Below are positions 1 through 7,866 of a stretch of 64,000 nucleotides of DNA, one piece after another. The notes beneath the pieces were generated by a model, which saw only the letters and a program-made list of their open reading frames with translations, searched no databases and had not been told where the DNA came from. Numbering within the stretch: the first letter of the stretch is position 1; the number at the start of each line of letters is the position of its first letter. Source of the DNA: Sulfurovum sp. (GTDB taxonomy: Bacteria > Campylobacterota > Campylobacteria > Campylobacterales > Sulfurovaceae); the NCBI GenBank assembly GCA_002733215.1, contig NVUY01000006.1, positions 19,405 to 83,404 on the forward strand, given 5' to 3'. Position numbers and translations under genes: made by a program.

Positions 1-913
1 CACTTTCTATGGTCAATACTTCAGAGATAGGTACCATCATCCCTGTTTTGTTCATAAGTTCCAGTGAAAGCAGTTTATTAAATAAAGAAGCTTCTGTATC
101 TTCTCCTACTTGACGTGTTTTCTCATTGAGCCTCACAAAAATAGGGATCTGATCCTGCTGGTTTTCTGTATTTTTAGCCGCTACGGGCATCCCTTTAAAT
201 GCAAGATAAATGATCTGATTGACTTGCTCTACATTAAGTCCGCTTCTGATGATCTTTTCTTTATCAGGTACAAGGTTGTACTTCGTATAAATATCATCCT
301 GCATTACCTCTATATCGACCAGTCCTTCGGTCTCAGAAAGTATCTTTGTGATTTTACCTGACATCTTTCGCAATGCGGAGCTCTCGTTACCATAAAGTTC
401 TATCACGATCGTTGCCAAAGTCGGAGGTCCCGAAGGCATCTCTATGAACTTTATATTCGTATAGGGGACGATGTTCCCGCAGCTACTTACTATAAGAGGT
501 CGTATGCGGTGTACCATCCTAAAAGAAGGTTCATCACGTCCATGTTTATCGGTCAGATTAATGACGATCTCTGCCTGGTTTTTCAACATTTTAAGTGAAC
601 TTCCTTTGACCAGACCGGCATAATCAAGCGGTGCACCTTGCCCCAGATATACTTCCATATCTGTGATCTCTTTTTCACTTTTCAAATTATTCACGATACA
701 GGTAGTGACAGACTGCGTTTCTTGTATGGATGCATTGGTCGCTGTATCTACATAGATAGTAAAAGTGTTGGCACTTTTACCTGGAAGCATACGTGCAAGT
801 ACCAGTTCAGTAGGTATCATCATCACTGCGCCGATCATGGAAAGGATCACAAGCATGAACACAATACCCTTATTAAATCTAGAACTAAGGATCTTATAGA
901 CGATCTTTTCCAT
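1..913 (-). CDS. RND efflux permease, C-terminal half (partial at window edge)
   Basis: I translated the minus strand from the ATG at 913 to base 1 and found 304 codons without a stop, so the gene continues past the window. The protein begins MEKIVYKILSSRFNKG, then has one membrane segment and a periplasmic stretch (KSANTFTIYVDTATNASIQE) matching what follows TM7 in AcrB/HAE1-type RND pumps. Its ATG shares one base with the stop of the preceding gene (TAATG), so it is probably translated by reinitiation. Together the two genes make one RND permease, cut in the cytoplasmic loop between TM6 and TM7. Substrate unknown; no membrane fusion protein gene is visible here. A recent frameshift is the alternative to a true two-gene pump. 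Confidence 0.8.
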   Translation of the reverse strand, partial: MEKIVYKILSSRFNKGIVFMLVILSMIGAVMMIPTELVLARMLPGKSANTFTIYVDTATNASIQETQSVTTCIVNNLKSEKEITDMEVYLGQGAPLDYAGLVKGSSLKMLKNQAEIVINLTDKHGRDEPSFRMVHRIRPLIVSSCGNIVPYTNIKFIEMPSGPPTLATIVIELYGNESSALRKMSGKITKILSETEGLVDIEVMQDDIYTKYNLVPDKEKIIRSGLNVEQVNQIIYLAFKGMPVAAKNTENQQDQIPIFVRLNEKTRQVGEDTEASLFNKLLSLELMNKTGMMVPISEVLTIES

Positions 914-2565
914 TATCTCTCTTCCTTGGGTATTACTTCTTTATCCTGCTTTGTCTTACTCTCAAATTTAATGAATTTACGGGCCAGATAAGGTGCAAAT
1001 ACATAGGCTACAAAAAGAGAAATAGCCAGTGCCACAGGCACATTAAGCGGTATAGGTTTCATGAACTGTCCCATCATACCACCTACAAACCCCATAGGTA
1101 TCATCGTGAGCATAATGGCGATCGTAGCGATGTTGGTAGCAGGTCCTATTTCATCTGTCGCCTGTATGATGATCTCGTCAAATTCCATCTCTTCAGATTC
1201 TTTTAGATGCAGTCTTCTGTGTATGTTCTCGATCACAATGATCGCATCATCAACGATCAAGCCCAAACTCAGAAGAAAAGCAAAAAGTGTAATACGATTG
1301 ATCGTCTGATCCGTCATCAATGCGATAAAGAGTGTGGCAGCAAGTATCATTGGTACGGCAATGGTCACAACAAGTGATTCTCTCCAGCCAAGAAACGGTA
1401 CAAGGATCAATGCGATGATAAGGATGGTGATCAAGAGGTGATGCACCAGTTCATTCACCGCCTCATTTGCTCTTTCACCATAATTACGTGTCACGATAAA
1501 CCCCATACCACTTTTCAGTAACTCTTCTTTAGACTTAGCGATCTCATCGATGGCACTTTGTGCGATGATGACTGCATTGGTTCCCTTCAGTTTGGAGATG
1601 GTCATAGTGATCTGATCTCCTGCATCAGTAAACAATACTGTGTTATTGTTTTCTACAGGTTCAGAAGCATGTTCTTCTAACTCCATGTTCTCCTGGTAGG
1701 TGAGAGAAACCGTATCATAGTTTTGTATATCATAGCTATATTCCACCTTGGCAATATCTCCTAAATAAATAAGAGATCCTCTATGTTCAGCAATAATAAG
1801 TTCTTCAAGGTCTTCCACACTGTCCAGGGCATTTTGCACACCAAAAACAATAAGCTTACCCTTAGAGGTTATGGTATCGATCTGTGGAGTATTTGTTGCA
1901 ATGGACTGTATGGCCTTGGTCACCTGACTTAAAGAGATATGATAAGATACAAGTTTATGAAGATCGATCATGACATTGAACTGTGGCTTCTTAACCCCTT
2001 TGAGTGTGGTTTTTGCTACATTGTCCAGGGCATTGATACTTTGCTGAAGTTCGCGTATCATCCTGTAAAGTTTAACATTATCTATCTCTCTATCGCCCAG
2101 TTTATAAAAGGCTACCGTCAATATAGGGATGTCAATGTCTATATCAAAAGGTTTAACCAGAGGGAGCATAGTTCCTTTGGGAAGTTGGTCTAGATTCTGC
2201 ATAACTTTGTCATAGAGTTTAAGGTTGGATGACTCTCTGTCCTCACCAATATAATACTGAACATTGATCATACCCATATTATTCATGGCAGTACCATAAA
2301 TATTTTCTATCCCTTTGATCTCACGGAGACGTCTTTCCAGAGGTTTGATAAGAACATTATTAATCTCAGAGGGTGTTGCGCCGGGTATAGCAACGATGAT
2401 AGTGCCGCCGCTTACTTCTATCTGCGGATCTTCCTCTCTGGGCATCACTTCCAGAGAAAGAAAGCCCAAAAGTAAGATAGCTATAGCCAGAACAGGTGTA
2501 AGTGGGTTACTCAGAAATCCTTTAGCGAGATGACCTGCAATATTTTGTATTTTATAAACTTCCAT
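913..2565 (-). CDS. RND efflux permease, N-terminal half
   Basis: A 550-residue inner-membrane protein covering TM1 to TM6 of an RND-superfamily (AcrB/HAE1-like) proton-driven exporter. TM1 is near residues 15-40, followed by the family block PREEDPQIEVSGGTI and porter-domain sequence. TM2-TM6 lie at about 375-535, including the VDDAIIVIENIHRR segment that carries the proton-relay aspartates. Full-length RND pumps are about 1000-1050 residues, so this is the front half only; it ends in a charged cytoplasmic tail (KTKQDKEVIPKEER) and the rest is the overlapping downstream gene. The ATG at 2565 gives a normal N terminus but has only a weak AGG ribosome site. Substrate class cannot be told from sequence. 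Confidence 0.85.
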   Translation of the reverse strand: MEVYKIQNIAGHLAKGFLSNPLTPVLAIAILLLGFLSLEVMPREEDPQIEVSGGTIIVAIPGATPSEINNVLIKPLERRLREIKGIENIYGTAMNNMGMINVQYYIGEDRESSNLKLYDKVMQNLDQLPKGTMLPLVKPFDIDIDIPILTVAFYKLGDREIDNVKLYRMIRELQQSINALDNVAKTTLKGVKKPQFNVMIDLHKLVSYHISLSQVTKAIQSIATNTPQIDTITSKGKLIVFGVQNALDSVEDLEELIIAEHRGSLIYLGDIAKVEYSYDIQNYDTVSLTYQENMELEEHASEPVENNNTVLFTDAGDQITMTISKLKGTNAVIIAQSAIDEIAKSKEELLKSGMGFIVTRNYGERANEAVNELVHHLLITILIIALILVPFLGWRESLVVTIAVPMILAATLFIALMTDQTINRITLFAFLLSLGLIVDDAIIVIENIHRRLHLKESEEMEFDEIIIQATDEIGPATNIATIAIMLTMIPMGFVGGMMGQFMKPIPLNVPVALAISLFVAYVFAPYLARKFIKFESKTKQDKEVIPKEER

Positions 2566-2649
2566 GCCTAAAGTATATATTAATATACATAAATATAAGC
2601 AGTTTTTATTAAAAAAATTTAATATTTATATATGGTACTTCTAATAACC

Positions 2650-3576
2650 CTATATACTCATCTCTTCCAGTGTCACTTTCACATTTTCTCCCAAGGCAGT
2701 CACATCATAACCACCTTCCAAAAAGAATACAAAAGGCACATCTCTACTGTCAAGTAACCCTCTGACCATCGTTCTAATACCTTCGGTTGTAATATTGAGT
2801 TGCGCCAAAGGGTCACTTTCATGCAGGTCATACCCGGCAGAAACCAAAATAATATCAGGTTGGAATGCATCAATAAAAGGAGGCAGGTCATTTTCATAGA
2901 TATCAAGCAGCTCAGAGTCCCGGCTTTCAGGCATCATTAAAAAATTTGCAGTAAATCCTTCCCCTCTACCCTCACCCCTCTGTGCTTCTGCACCTGTTCC
3001 AGGATAAGCATAAGCCTGATGAGAAGAAAAATAAAATACAGAATCATCCTCATAAAAAGTATCTTGTGTCCCGTTTCCGTGATGGACATCAAAGTCGATG
3101 ATCATTACTTTTTCATAGCCTATACTCTGAGCATACCGTGCAGCTATTGCAATGTTATTGAAAAGACAAAATCCCATGGCCTGTGTAGGTGTTGCATGAT
3201 GTCCGGGAGGTCGTACCGCACAAAATGCCCTTTTAAATTCTCCTGCTTTTATGCCATCTAAAGCCACAACACCTGCACCTACAGCCATAGCTGCTGCAAT
3301 ATAGGAGTCCATGCTGCAAATGGTATCTGAATCTATACTCCCGCCATATTCACAAGTTGTTTTTACACTCTCTATATGGTCTGCCGAGTGCACAAGTGCC
3401 AGTATCTGATCTGACACTCTTATCGGAGATCTTAAGAGTAGGGAATCACATAACGGTTCAATGGCTCTGTTGATAGCGTTCAAGCGCGCAGGCGACTCCG
3501 GATGCATGGCTCCGGTATCATGTTCCAAATAGATGTCATCCGTAATATAAGCTACTTTCATATTTGCTGTTTTCAT
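2650..3576 (-). CDS. Histone deacetylase family (acetoin utilization/polyamine deacetylase-like) amidohydrolase
   Basis: A 308-residue zinc-dependent deacetylase of the arginase/HDAC fold. Visible motifs are HPESPARL near the N terminus, the catalytic His pair in RPPGHHA, the metal-binding DFDVHHGNGTQD, SAGYDLHESDPLA and the C-terminal EGGY. Bacterial members remove acetyl groups from acetylpolyamines, acetylated proteins or other amides; the substrate here is not predictable. An in-frame codon at 3618 would give a longer protein overlapping the upstream gene by 35 bases; the ATG at 3576 (MKTANMKVAYITDD) is preferred, with another at 3561. It lies 7 bases after the upstream small gene and is probably cotranscribed with it. 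Confidence 0.88.
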   Translation of the reverse strand: MKTANMKVAYITDDIYLEHDTGAMHPESPARLNAINRAIEPLCDSLLLRSPIRVSDQILALVHSADHIESVKTTCEYGGSIDSDTICSMDSYIAAAMAVGAGVVALDGIKAGEFKRAFCAVRPPGHHATPTQAMGFCLFNNIAIAARYAQSIGYEKVMIIDFDVHHGNGTQDTFYEDDSVFYFSSHQAYAYPGTGAEAQRGEGRGEGFTANFLMMPESRDSELLDIYENDLPPFIDAFQPDIILVSAGYDLHESDPLAQLNITTEGIRTMVRGLLDSRDVPFVFFLEGGYDVTALGENVKVTLEEMSI

Positions 3577-3583
3577 GCCCCTA

Positions 3584-3868
3584 TTATACTCTCTTTTTAA
3601 GTGCAATGATCTCTTCATTGAGTTTTTCTATCTCTTTTTTAAGCCGTACATTCTCTTTTCGAAGACTGTAAGGTGCATTATTCTCAGTAGATACTATGGT
3701 TTGATTCACTTTTTTTTCAACCTCTTCATCTATCAGGATATAGATCACATCTTTACCGTTTTCCTGTACTGTTTCAGTCGGAACCTGACCAGATTTGCTC
3801 ATTTTAACGACATTAAACAGACTCAATTTATGTTTCACCGCATACGCTTTAAGACTCATTTTTTCCAT
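3584..3868 (-). CDS. Small conserved-looking protein with C-terminal coiled coil
   Basis: 94 residues, family not recognised. The first ~55 residues (MEKMSLKAYAVKHKLSLFNV...) look like a compact helical, HTH-like fold; the last ~30 (LRKENVRLKKEIEKLNEEI) have a clear heptad pattern typical of a coiled coil, so it is probably a dimer. GGAG sits 5 bases before the ATG. It is transcribed divergently from the SYLF genes and precedes the deacetylase gene. A DNA-binding or scaffold role is only a guess. Confidence 0.6.
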   Translation of the reverse strand: MEKMSLKAYAVKHKLSLFNVVKMSKSGQVPTETVQENGKDVIYILIDEEVEKKVNQTIVSTENNAPYSLRKENVRLKKEIEKLNEEIIALKKRV

Positions 3869-3896
3869 CCATACTCCTTATACAATGATTATAAGA

Positions 3897-3902
3897 TATA
3901 AT
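3897..3902 (+). promoter_or_regulatory. Probable -10 element of SYLF gene 1
   Basis: TATAAT 26 bases before the ATG at 3928, with AAGGAT as the ribosome site closer to the start. No convincing -35 box was found. Confidence 0.45.
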
Positions 3903-3927
3903 ATGCCAAATAACACAAGGATACTAC

Positions 3928-4479
3928 ATGTATAACAAAAAATTTAACCCTATGCTGCTTTTCATACTCATTTCACTTCTCTTTACACAGCATACGCTGG
4001 CAAAATCTGCGACTGTGATCGAGACTGAAGTGGATGCTGCTATCATCAAATTTAAAAAAGAAGTAGTAGGCGGAAAAAAGTTTCTATCTAAAGTCAAAGG
4101 ATACCTTGTCTTTCCTGCTGTCATCAAAGGCGGATTTATCATCGGTGCTGAATATGGAGAAGGCGCCTTGCGTGTAAACGGTATGACCAAACATTATTAC
4201 AGTATGACCTCTGCATCCATAGGCTACCAGGCAGGCGCACAGGTCTATGGCGTGATCATTGCCTTTATATCAGAAGCTTCGATGAATAACTTTATTCACA
4301 GTAACGGCTGGGAAGCAGGTGTAGATGGTTCCATTGCCGTAGCTGAATGGGGAAAAGGGAAAGATATCAGCAGTATCAGTTTTGAAAAACCTATCGTTGC
4401 ATTTATGTTTGACCAGAAAGGTTTGATGGCAAGTGCCAGCATAAAAGGTACAAAATTCCAAAGAATCCTGCCTAATTAA
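3928..4479 (+). CDS. SYLF (YSC84/DUF500) domain lipid-binding protein, copy 1
   Basis: 183 residues with an N-terminal signal peptide (hydrophobic LLFILISLLFTQHTLA, cleavage likely after LA-KS), so periplasmic. The rest is one SYLF/Ysc84 domain: the KGYLVFPAVIKGGFIIGAEYGEG block, the YYSMTSASIGYQAGAQ block and a C-terminal IKGTKFQRI strand. In the family this fold binds phosphoinositides or other lipids; bacterial roles are poorly known. It is the first of three tandem paralogues and the most divergent, lacking the acidic insertion near the C terminus seen in the other two. Confidence 0.85.
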   Translation: MYNKKFNPMLLFILISLLFTQHTLAKSATVIETEVDAAIIKFKKEVVGGKKFLSKVKGYLVFPAVIKGGFIIGAEYGEGALRVNGMTKHYYSMTSASIGYQAGAQVYGVIIAFISEASMNNFIHSNGWEAGVDGSIAVAEWGKGKDISSISFEKPIVAFMFDQKGLMASASIKGTKFQRILPN

Positions 4480-4500
4480 ACTTCTATAGGTTTTAGATTG

Positions 4501-4509
4501 TGTTATAAT
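4501..4509 (+). promoter_or_regulatory. Extended -10 promoter of SYLF gene 2
   Basis: TGT-TATAAT (TGn extended -10) 27 bases before the ATG at 4536, with AAGGA as ribosome site. It suggests the second paralogue is transcribed independently of the first. Confidence 0.5.
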
Positions 4510-4535
4510 AAATAAATTTAAATTAAGGATAAGTA

Positions 4536-5084
4536 ATGAAAATACTTAAGTTTTTTTCCCTTCTACTCGTGATGCTATTTGCATTCAACACAGCCTCTAT
4601 AGCAGGAGATTCCGCAAAAGAGATCGAACATGATGCAGACCAGGCACTTAAACAGTTTTACAATGAAGTCAAAGGATCTAAAAAATATTTGAACACGACA
4701 AAAGCGTATTTGATCTTTCCGGATATCAAAGAAGCAGGATTTTTCTTTGGCGGCAAATACGGAGAAGGTGTACTGCGTGTAGGGAATACTTCCAAAGCCT
4801 ATTACAGCATCACCTCTGCATCGGTAGGTATGCAAATGGGTGCACAAAAATATGCTATGATCATCGCCTTTACTTCAGACGCGGCACTCAATAAATTCCT
4901 CCTTGATGATGACTGGAAAACAGATGTTGACGGTAAAATAGCGATGGCAGAGTGGAATTCAAAAGAAGAACTTGATGAAAATGAGCTTGATGATTCTATG
5001 ATCGCATTTGTTTTTGACTCTACAGGTATGATGGGAAGCTTTACTATGGAAGGTACAAAATTCGAAAGAATCAGACCTGACTAG
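4536..5084 (+). CDS. SYLF (YSC84/DUF500) domain lipid-binding protein, copy 2
   Basis: 182 residues: signal peptide (FFSLLLVMLFAFNTASIAG), then one SYLF domain with the same blocks as its neighbours (AYLIFPDIKEAGFFFGGKYG, YYSITSASVGMQMGAQ, FTMEGTKFERI). It is closer to copy 3 than to copy 1: both have the KEIxxDAD(Q/K)xLxxFYxEVxGSK start and an acidic stretch (SKEELDENELDD) before the last strands. Exported lipid-binding protein of unknown physiological role. Own promoter and ribosome site suggest a separate transcription unit. Confidence 0.85.
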   Translation: MKILKFFSLLLVMLFAFNTASIAGDSAKEIEHDADQALKQFYNEVKGSKKYLNTTKAYLIFPDIKEAGFFFGGKYGEGVLRVGNTSKAYYSITSASVGMQMGAQKYAMIIAFTSDAALNKFLLDDDWKTDVDGKIAMAEWNSKEELDENELDDSMIAFVFDSTGMMGSFTMEGTKFERIRPD

Positions 5085-5115
5085 GACATAAAAGAGTCGA
5101 TTAAAAACACTTCCT

Positions 5116-5138
5116 GCAAAGCCATTTTCGGGCTTTGC
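5116..5138. terminator. Stem-loop between SYLF genes 2 and 3
   Basis: GCAAAGCC (5116-5123), a 7-base loop and GGCTTTGC (5131-5138) form a perfect 8-bp stem 31 bases after the stop of copy 2. There is no clean T run after it, so it may be a weak terminator or an mRNA-stabilising hairpin. Confidence 0.45.
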
Positions 5139-5172
5139 CCTCCCAAAATATTCCTCTTGCCTTATCTTTTTA

Positions 5173-5181
5173 TGTTATACT
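5173..5181 (+). promoter_or_regulatory. Extended -10 promoter of SYLF gene 3
   Basis: TGT-TATACT, 27 bases before the ATG at 5208, the same placement as the element before copy 2. AAAGGAT is the ribosome site. Confidence 0.45.
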
Positions 5182-5207
5182 ATATAAATTAAATCAAAGG
5201 ATAATGT

Positions 5208-5762
5208 ATGAAAACATTAAAATCTATATCCATCTTATTGGCTTTGCTAGTCTCATTTACAACACTCTCTATGGCAGAAGACTCTAAAAAAGAAATTAAT
5301 CGTGATGCCGATAAAACACTCTCTAAGTTTTATAAGGAAGTAAACGGTTCAAAGCGTTATTTAGAAAGAGCAAAAGGCTATGTTGTCTTTACTGATGTAA
5401 AAGAAGCAGGGTTTTTCATCGGAGGTAGATATGGAGAAGGTGTCTTGCGTGTAGGTGGTGTTTCAAAAGCATATTACAGTATCACATCTGCCTCTATCGG
5501 TATGCAAATGGGTCTACAGCAATACTCACTGATCATTGCCTTCACTACAGATGCTGCACTCAATAAATTCATCACGGATGACGACTGGGACACTGAGATC
5601 GATGTAAATGTTGCTATAGCTGAATGGAATGCAGAAGAAGAAGCGGATGATATTGATTTTGGATCAGGAGCGATCGGATTTATGCTTGATTCTAAAGGTA
5701 TGATGGGTAACTTTTCACTGGAAGGTACTAACTTCGACAGAATCACACCTGACGATGATTAA
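5208..5762 (+). CDS. SYLF (YSC84/DUF500) domain lipid-binding protein, copy 3
   Basis: 184 residues: signal peptide (SILLALLVSFTTLSMA), then one SYLF domain (GYVVFTDVKEAGFFIGGRYG, YYSITSASIGMQMGLQ, FSLEGTNFDRI). Nearly colinear with copy 2, with an acidic insertion (NAEEEADDIDFGSG) and an acidic DDD tail. The tandem head-to-tail triplet is best explained by local duplication followed by divergence. Probably periplasmic; function in this lineage unknown. Confidence 0.85.
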   Translation: MKTLKSISILLALLVSFTTLSMAEDSKKEINRDADKTLSKFYKEVNGSKRYLERAKGYVVFTDVKEAGFFIGGRYGEGVLRVGGVSKAYYSITSASIGMQMGLQQYSLIIAFTTDAALNKFITDDDWDTEIDVNVAIAEWNAEEEADDIDFGSGAIGFMLDSKGMMGNFSLEGTNFDRITPDDD

Positions 5763-5770
5763 GCCACTGG

Positions 5771-5837
5771 AGATCGTACAAACGATCTTTAGTTGAATAC
5801 TTCTACAGTTCCTCGATCTAAATATACGAGGAATTTT
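5771..5837. terminator. Double stem-loop terminator between convergent genes
   Basis: Two hairpins follow the stop of SYLF copy 3: AGATCGT (5771-5777) / ACGATCT (5782-5788) followed by TT, and TTCCTCG (5809-5815) / CGAGGAA (5827-5833) followed by TTTT. They lie between the plus-strand SYLF gene and the minus-strand radical SAM gene. Confidence 0.6.
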
Positions 5838-5849
5838 CACTATTCTTTT

Positions 5850-6722
5850 TTACTCTTTAAATCTCTCTTTATAACTGCATTTCTGACACAATTCTTCTAC
5901 CGCCTTGTTCTCTTTGAACCCCTCTAACATTTTTACAGCACGATCAGACCTTAGAACATCATTCAGACTCTGTTCATGTAAGTCTCCAAGCTCTATGATA
6001 CCGTCACAATCCAGACAGCAAGGCACCACCTTCCCAGAGGCTAAAATGGCTACGTGCGACTGAAGTCCCTGACAGGTACCATGACCATAATTTTCATTAT
6101 TGAGAGAAGGCCATTCAAAGTAGTTGTCAAAATGTACAAGTATTTTAGATGCCAGACGTATAGACTTTGGTCTTTCTTTATAAATGCTTTCCAGATCCAG
6201 TTTAGTCTCAAACTCAGAAGAGAGCTTTTCAAACAGGGTTTCATTGAAAGTACGTTCACTCATGAGTTCATCCAAATTCCATACACGCAGATTAATGAAT
6301 AATTCTTCTTCTCTCTCCAGCTTTGCATTACATAGGGAAAGCACAGGGTTAATGTATTGTTCAAATGTTAAAGAGGTATCATTTTTATTAAAACTGTTGA
6401 GTGAAATATTGATCTGTTTTACACAAGGGTGGAACAGTGTATCATAGGAGTGCTTTTTGAGGAAATACCCAGAGCTTGTCAGCATGGCTTTAAGTCCGTG
6501 TTTATGGATGATATCAAGATAAGCTTTTAAGTTGGATTGTGTCAAAGGATCACCCACCACATGGCAGGCTATCTCTTTGGTATAGGCTTTGGCCTGAGAA
6601 ACAATGGAGTCAAAAAAATCCAGATCCATCTCTTTCGAGGGTAAAGATTTACTGGGGCAAAAGCTACAGGAGAGACCACATACATTCGTGATCTCTATAT
6701 AAAGTCGGTAAAACTTCATCAC
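5850..6722 (-). CDS. Radical SAM/SPASM-type protein
   Basis: 290 residues. An N-terminal CGLSCSFC motif (residues 15-22, CxxxCxxC) would bind the [4Fe-4S] cluster that cleaves S-adenosylmethionine. The barrel region contains HVVGDPL and INISLNSF. A C-terminal cysteine set (GTCQG, PCCLDCDG, CQKCSY) fits a SPASM-like domain with auxiliary clusters. SPASM proteins modify peptides or proteins or mature enzymes; the substrate is not evident. It starts 3 bases after the stop of the secreted 354-residue protein upstream, so the two form one operon and that protein is a candidate substrate or partner (inference only). Confidence 0.85.
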   Translation of the reverse strand: MMKFYRLYIEITNVCGLSCSFCPSKSLPSKEMDLDFFDSIVSQAKAYTKEIACHVVGDPLTQSNLKAYLDIIHKHGLKAMLTSSGYFLKKHSYDTLFHPCVKQINISLNSFNKNDTSLTFEQYINPVLSLCNAKLEREEELFINLRVWNLDELMSERTFNETLFEKLSSEFETKLDLESIYKERPKSIRLASKILVHFDNYFEWPSLNNENYGHGTCQGLQSHVAILASGKVVPCCLDCDGIIELGDLHEQSLNDVLRSDRAVKMLEGFKENKAVEELCQKCSYKERFKE

Positions 6723-6725
6723 TTT

Positions 6726-7790
6726 TTATTTCATACAGGTAGAAAGATCAGTAATATTCTTTGCACGGTTCACACAAGGTATACGCGATTGTAAATCTAT
6801 AAGTTCATCTTCTATTTTATCGAGTAAAGCATCTTTTCTCTTATCATCCCAAAATATAATATAATCATCTTCTTCTGTACCCAGCTGTACTTTCATACGG
6901 GAAAAACTCTCTATACACTGATTGGCTTCAAAGGGATTTTCACCTGTCTGTAAACATTCACGCATTTTTTTCATAGAAAGCAACAATGCCGGTAAAAGCT
7001 CTTTTTGTCTCTTATAAATATCTTTAGAGATATGGTTAATGAATTTTTGTCTCTTTTCATCTTCTATGTTATTGGCACTGTAAGTTATATTATTGTCTTT
7101 CAACTCATACGCTGTATCTTTGAGCACTTTACAAAAGTTATCCACTTTATACTGATTTTTTGTTTTTACTTTATCTTTAAAGAGTGCAAACTCTTGCATA
7201 GGATAATCAGGGACTTCACACTCTTCATCAGAGACATTGATATCAAAAATCGCTTCAGTGGCTACTTTTACATAGGAAATATCAAAAACATGGGATTCTG
7301 ACTTCAGCACAATACCTTTATAAATACATTTCTTAACGCCTGGGCCTTCCCAGATGTCACAGAGAAGATCAGCAACACTCTGTCGACCTGTTTTCACCAA
7401 GCCCTGGGTTTCATCCTCATCATTCTCTTTGCTTTTGACTTTTTTACGTTCCAAAAGCTGTTCATTTTTATAATCCACAGTGATCACAGAATCTTTTGTC
7501 TGCTTTTCAAGTCTTTTGACATACTGTTTATGTTTGACGGCACCCGTGGTAAGTACCATACCGTTCTCTTCTTCCATCCTGATCTCACCCCACTCTTTAA
7601 AACACAGTTTGGCATTACCTTTTATACTCAGGTTTGTCTCAGCAGTCAGTTGTGTACCACCATAGATCTCATAAATGACAATACCTGATTCTATCTCGAA
7701 AGGATGGATTACAGGCTCTGCATAAAGGAGGGGCATCCCTCCTATACAGAGAGATAATAAAATATTTTTAATGTTGCTTCCGATAGACAT
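6726..7790 (-). CDS. Secreted protein of unknown function
   Basis: 354 residues, family not recognised. The ATG at 7790 follows a good AAGGAAG ribosome site and gives a signal peptide (NIKNILLSLCIGGMPLLYA, cut before EP); an in-frame upstream codon at 7922 would overlap the neighbouring gene and is rejected. The mature part begins with a beta-rich stretch (PFEIESGIVIYEIYGGTQL), then is highly charged and helical, with several paired cysteines (CDIWEGPGVKKC, CLQTG..QC). It resembles proteins annotated only as hypothetical in Campylobacterota. Coupled to the radical SAM gene downstream. Confidence 0.7.
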   Translation of the reverse strand: MSIGSNIKNILLSLCIGGMPLLYAEPVIHPFEIESGIVIYEIYGGTQLTAETNLSIKGNAKLCFKEWGEIRMEEENGMVLTTGAVKHKQYVKRLEKQTKDSVITVDYKNEQLLERKKVKSKENDEDETQGLVKTGRQSVADLLCDIWEGPGVKKCIYKGIVLKSESHVFDISYVKVATEAIFDINVSDEECEVPDYPMQEFALFKDKVKTKNQYKVDNFCKVLKDTAYELKDNNITYSANNIEDEKRQKFINHISKDIYKRQKELLPALLLSMKKMRECLQTGENPFEANQCIESFSRMKVQLGTEEDDYIIFWDDKRKDALLDKIEDELIDLQSRIPCVNRAKNITDLSTCMK

Positions 7791-7866
7791 AGTCTTCCTT
7801 GGGGTAAATAATGCGCATATTATAACATATTTATAATACCAAGTATAAGCAGGACGATATTCCGAA

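Noticed and set aside
638..991. 117-codon plus-strand frame
   Set aside because: Opposite the two RND half-genes, whose frames show clear family motifs.
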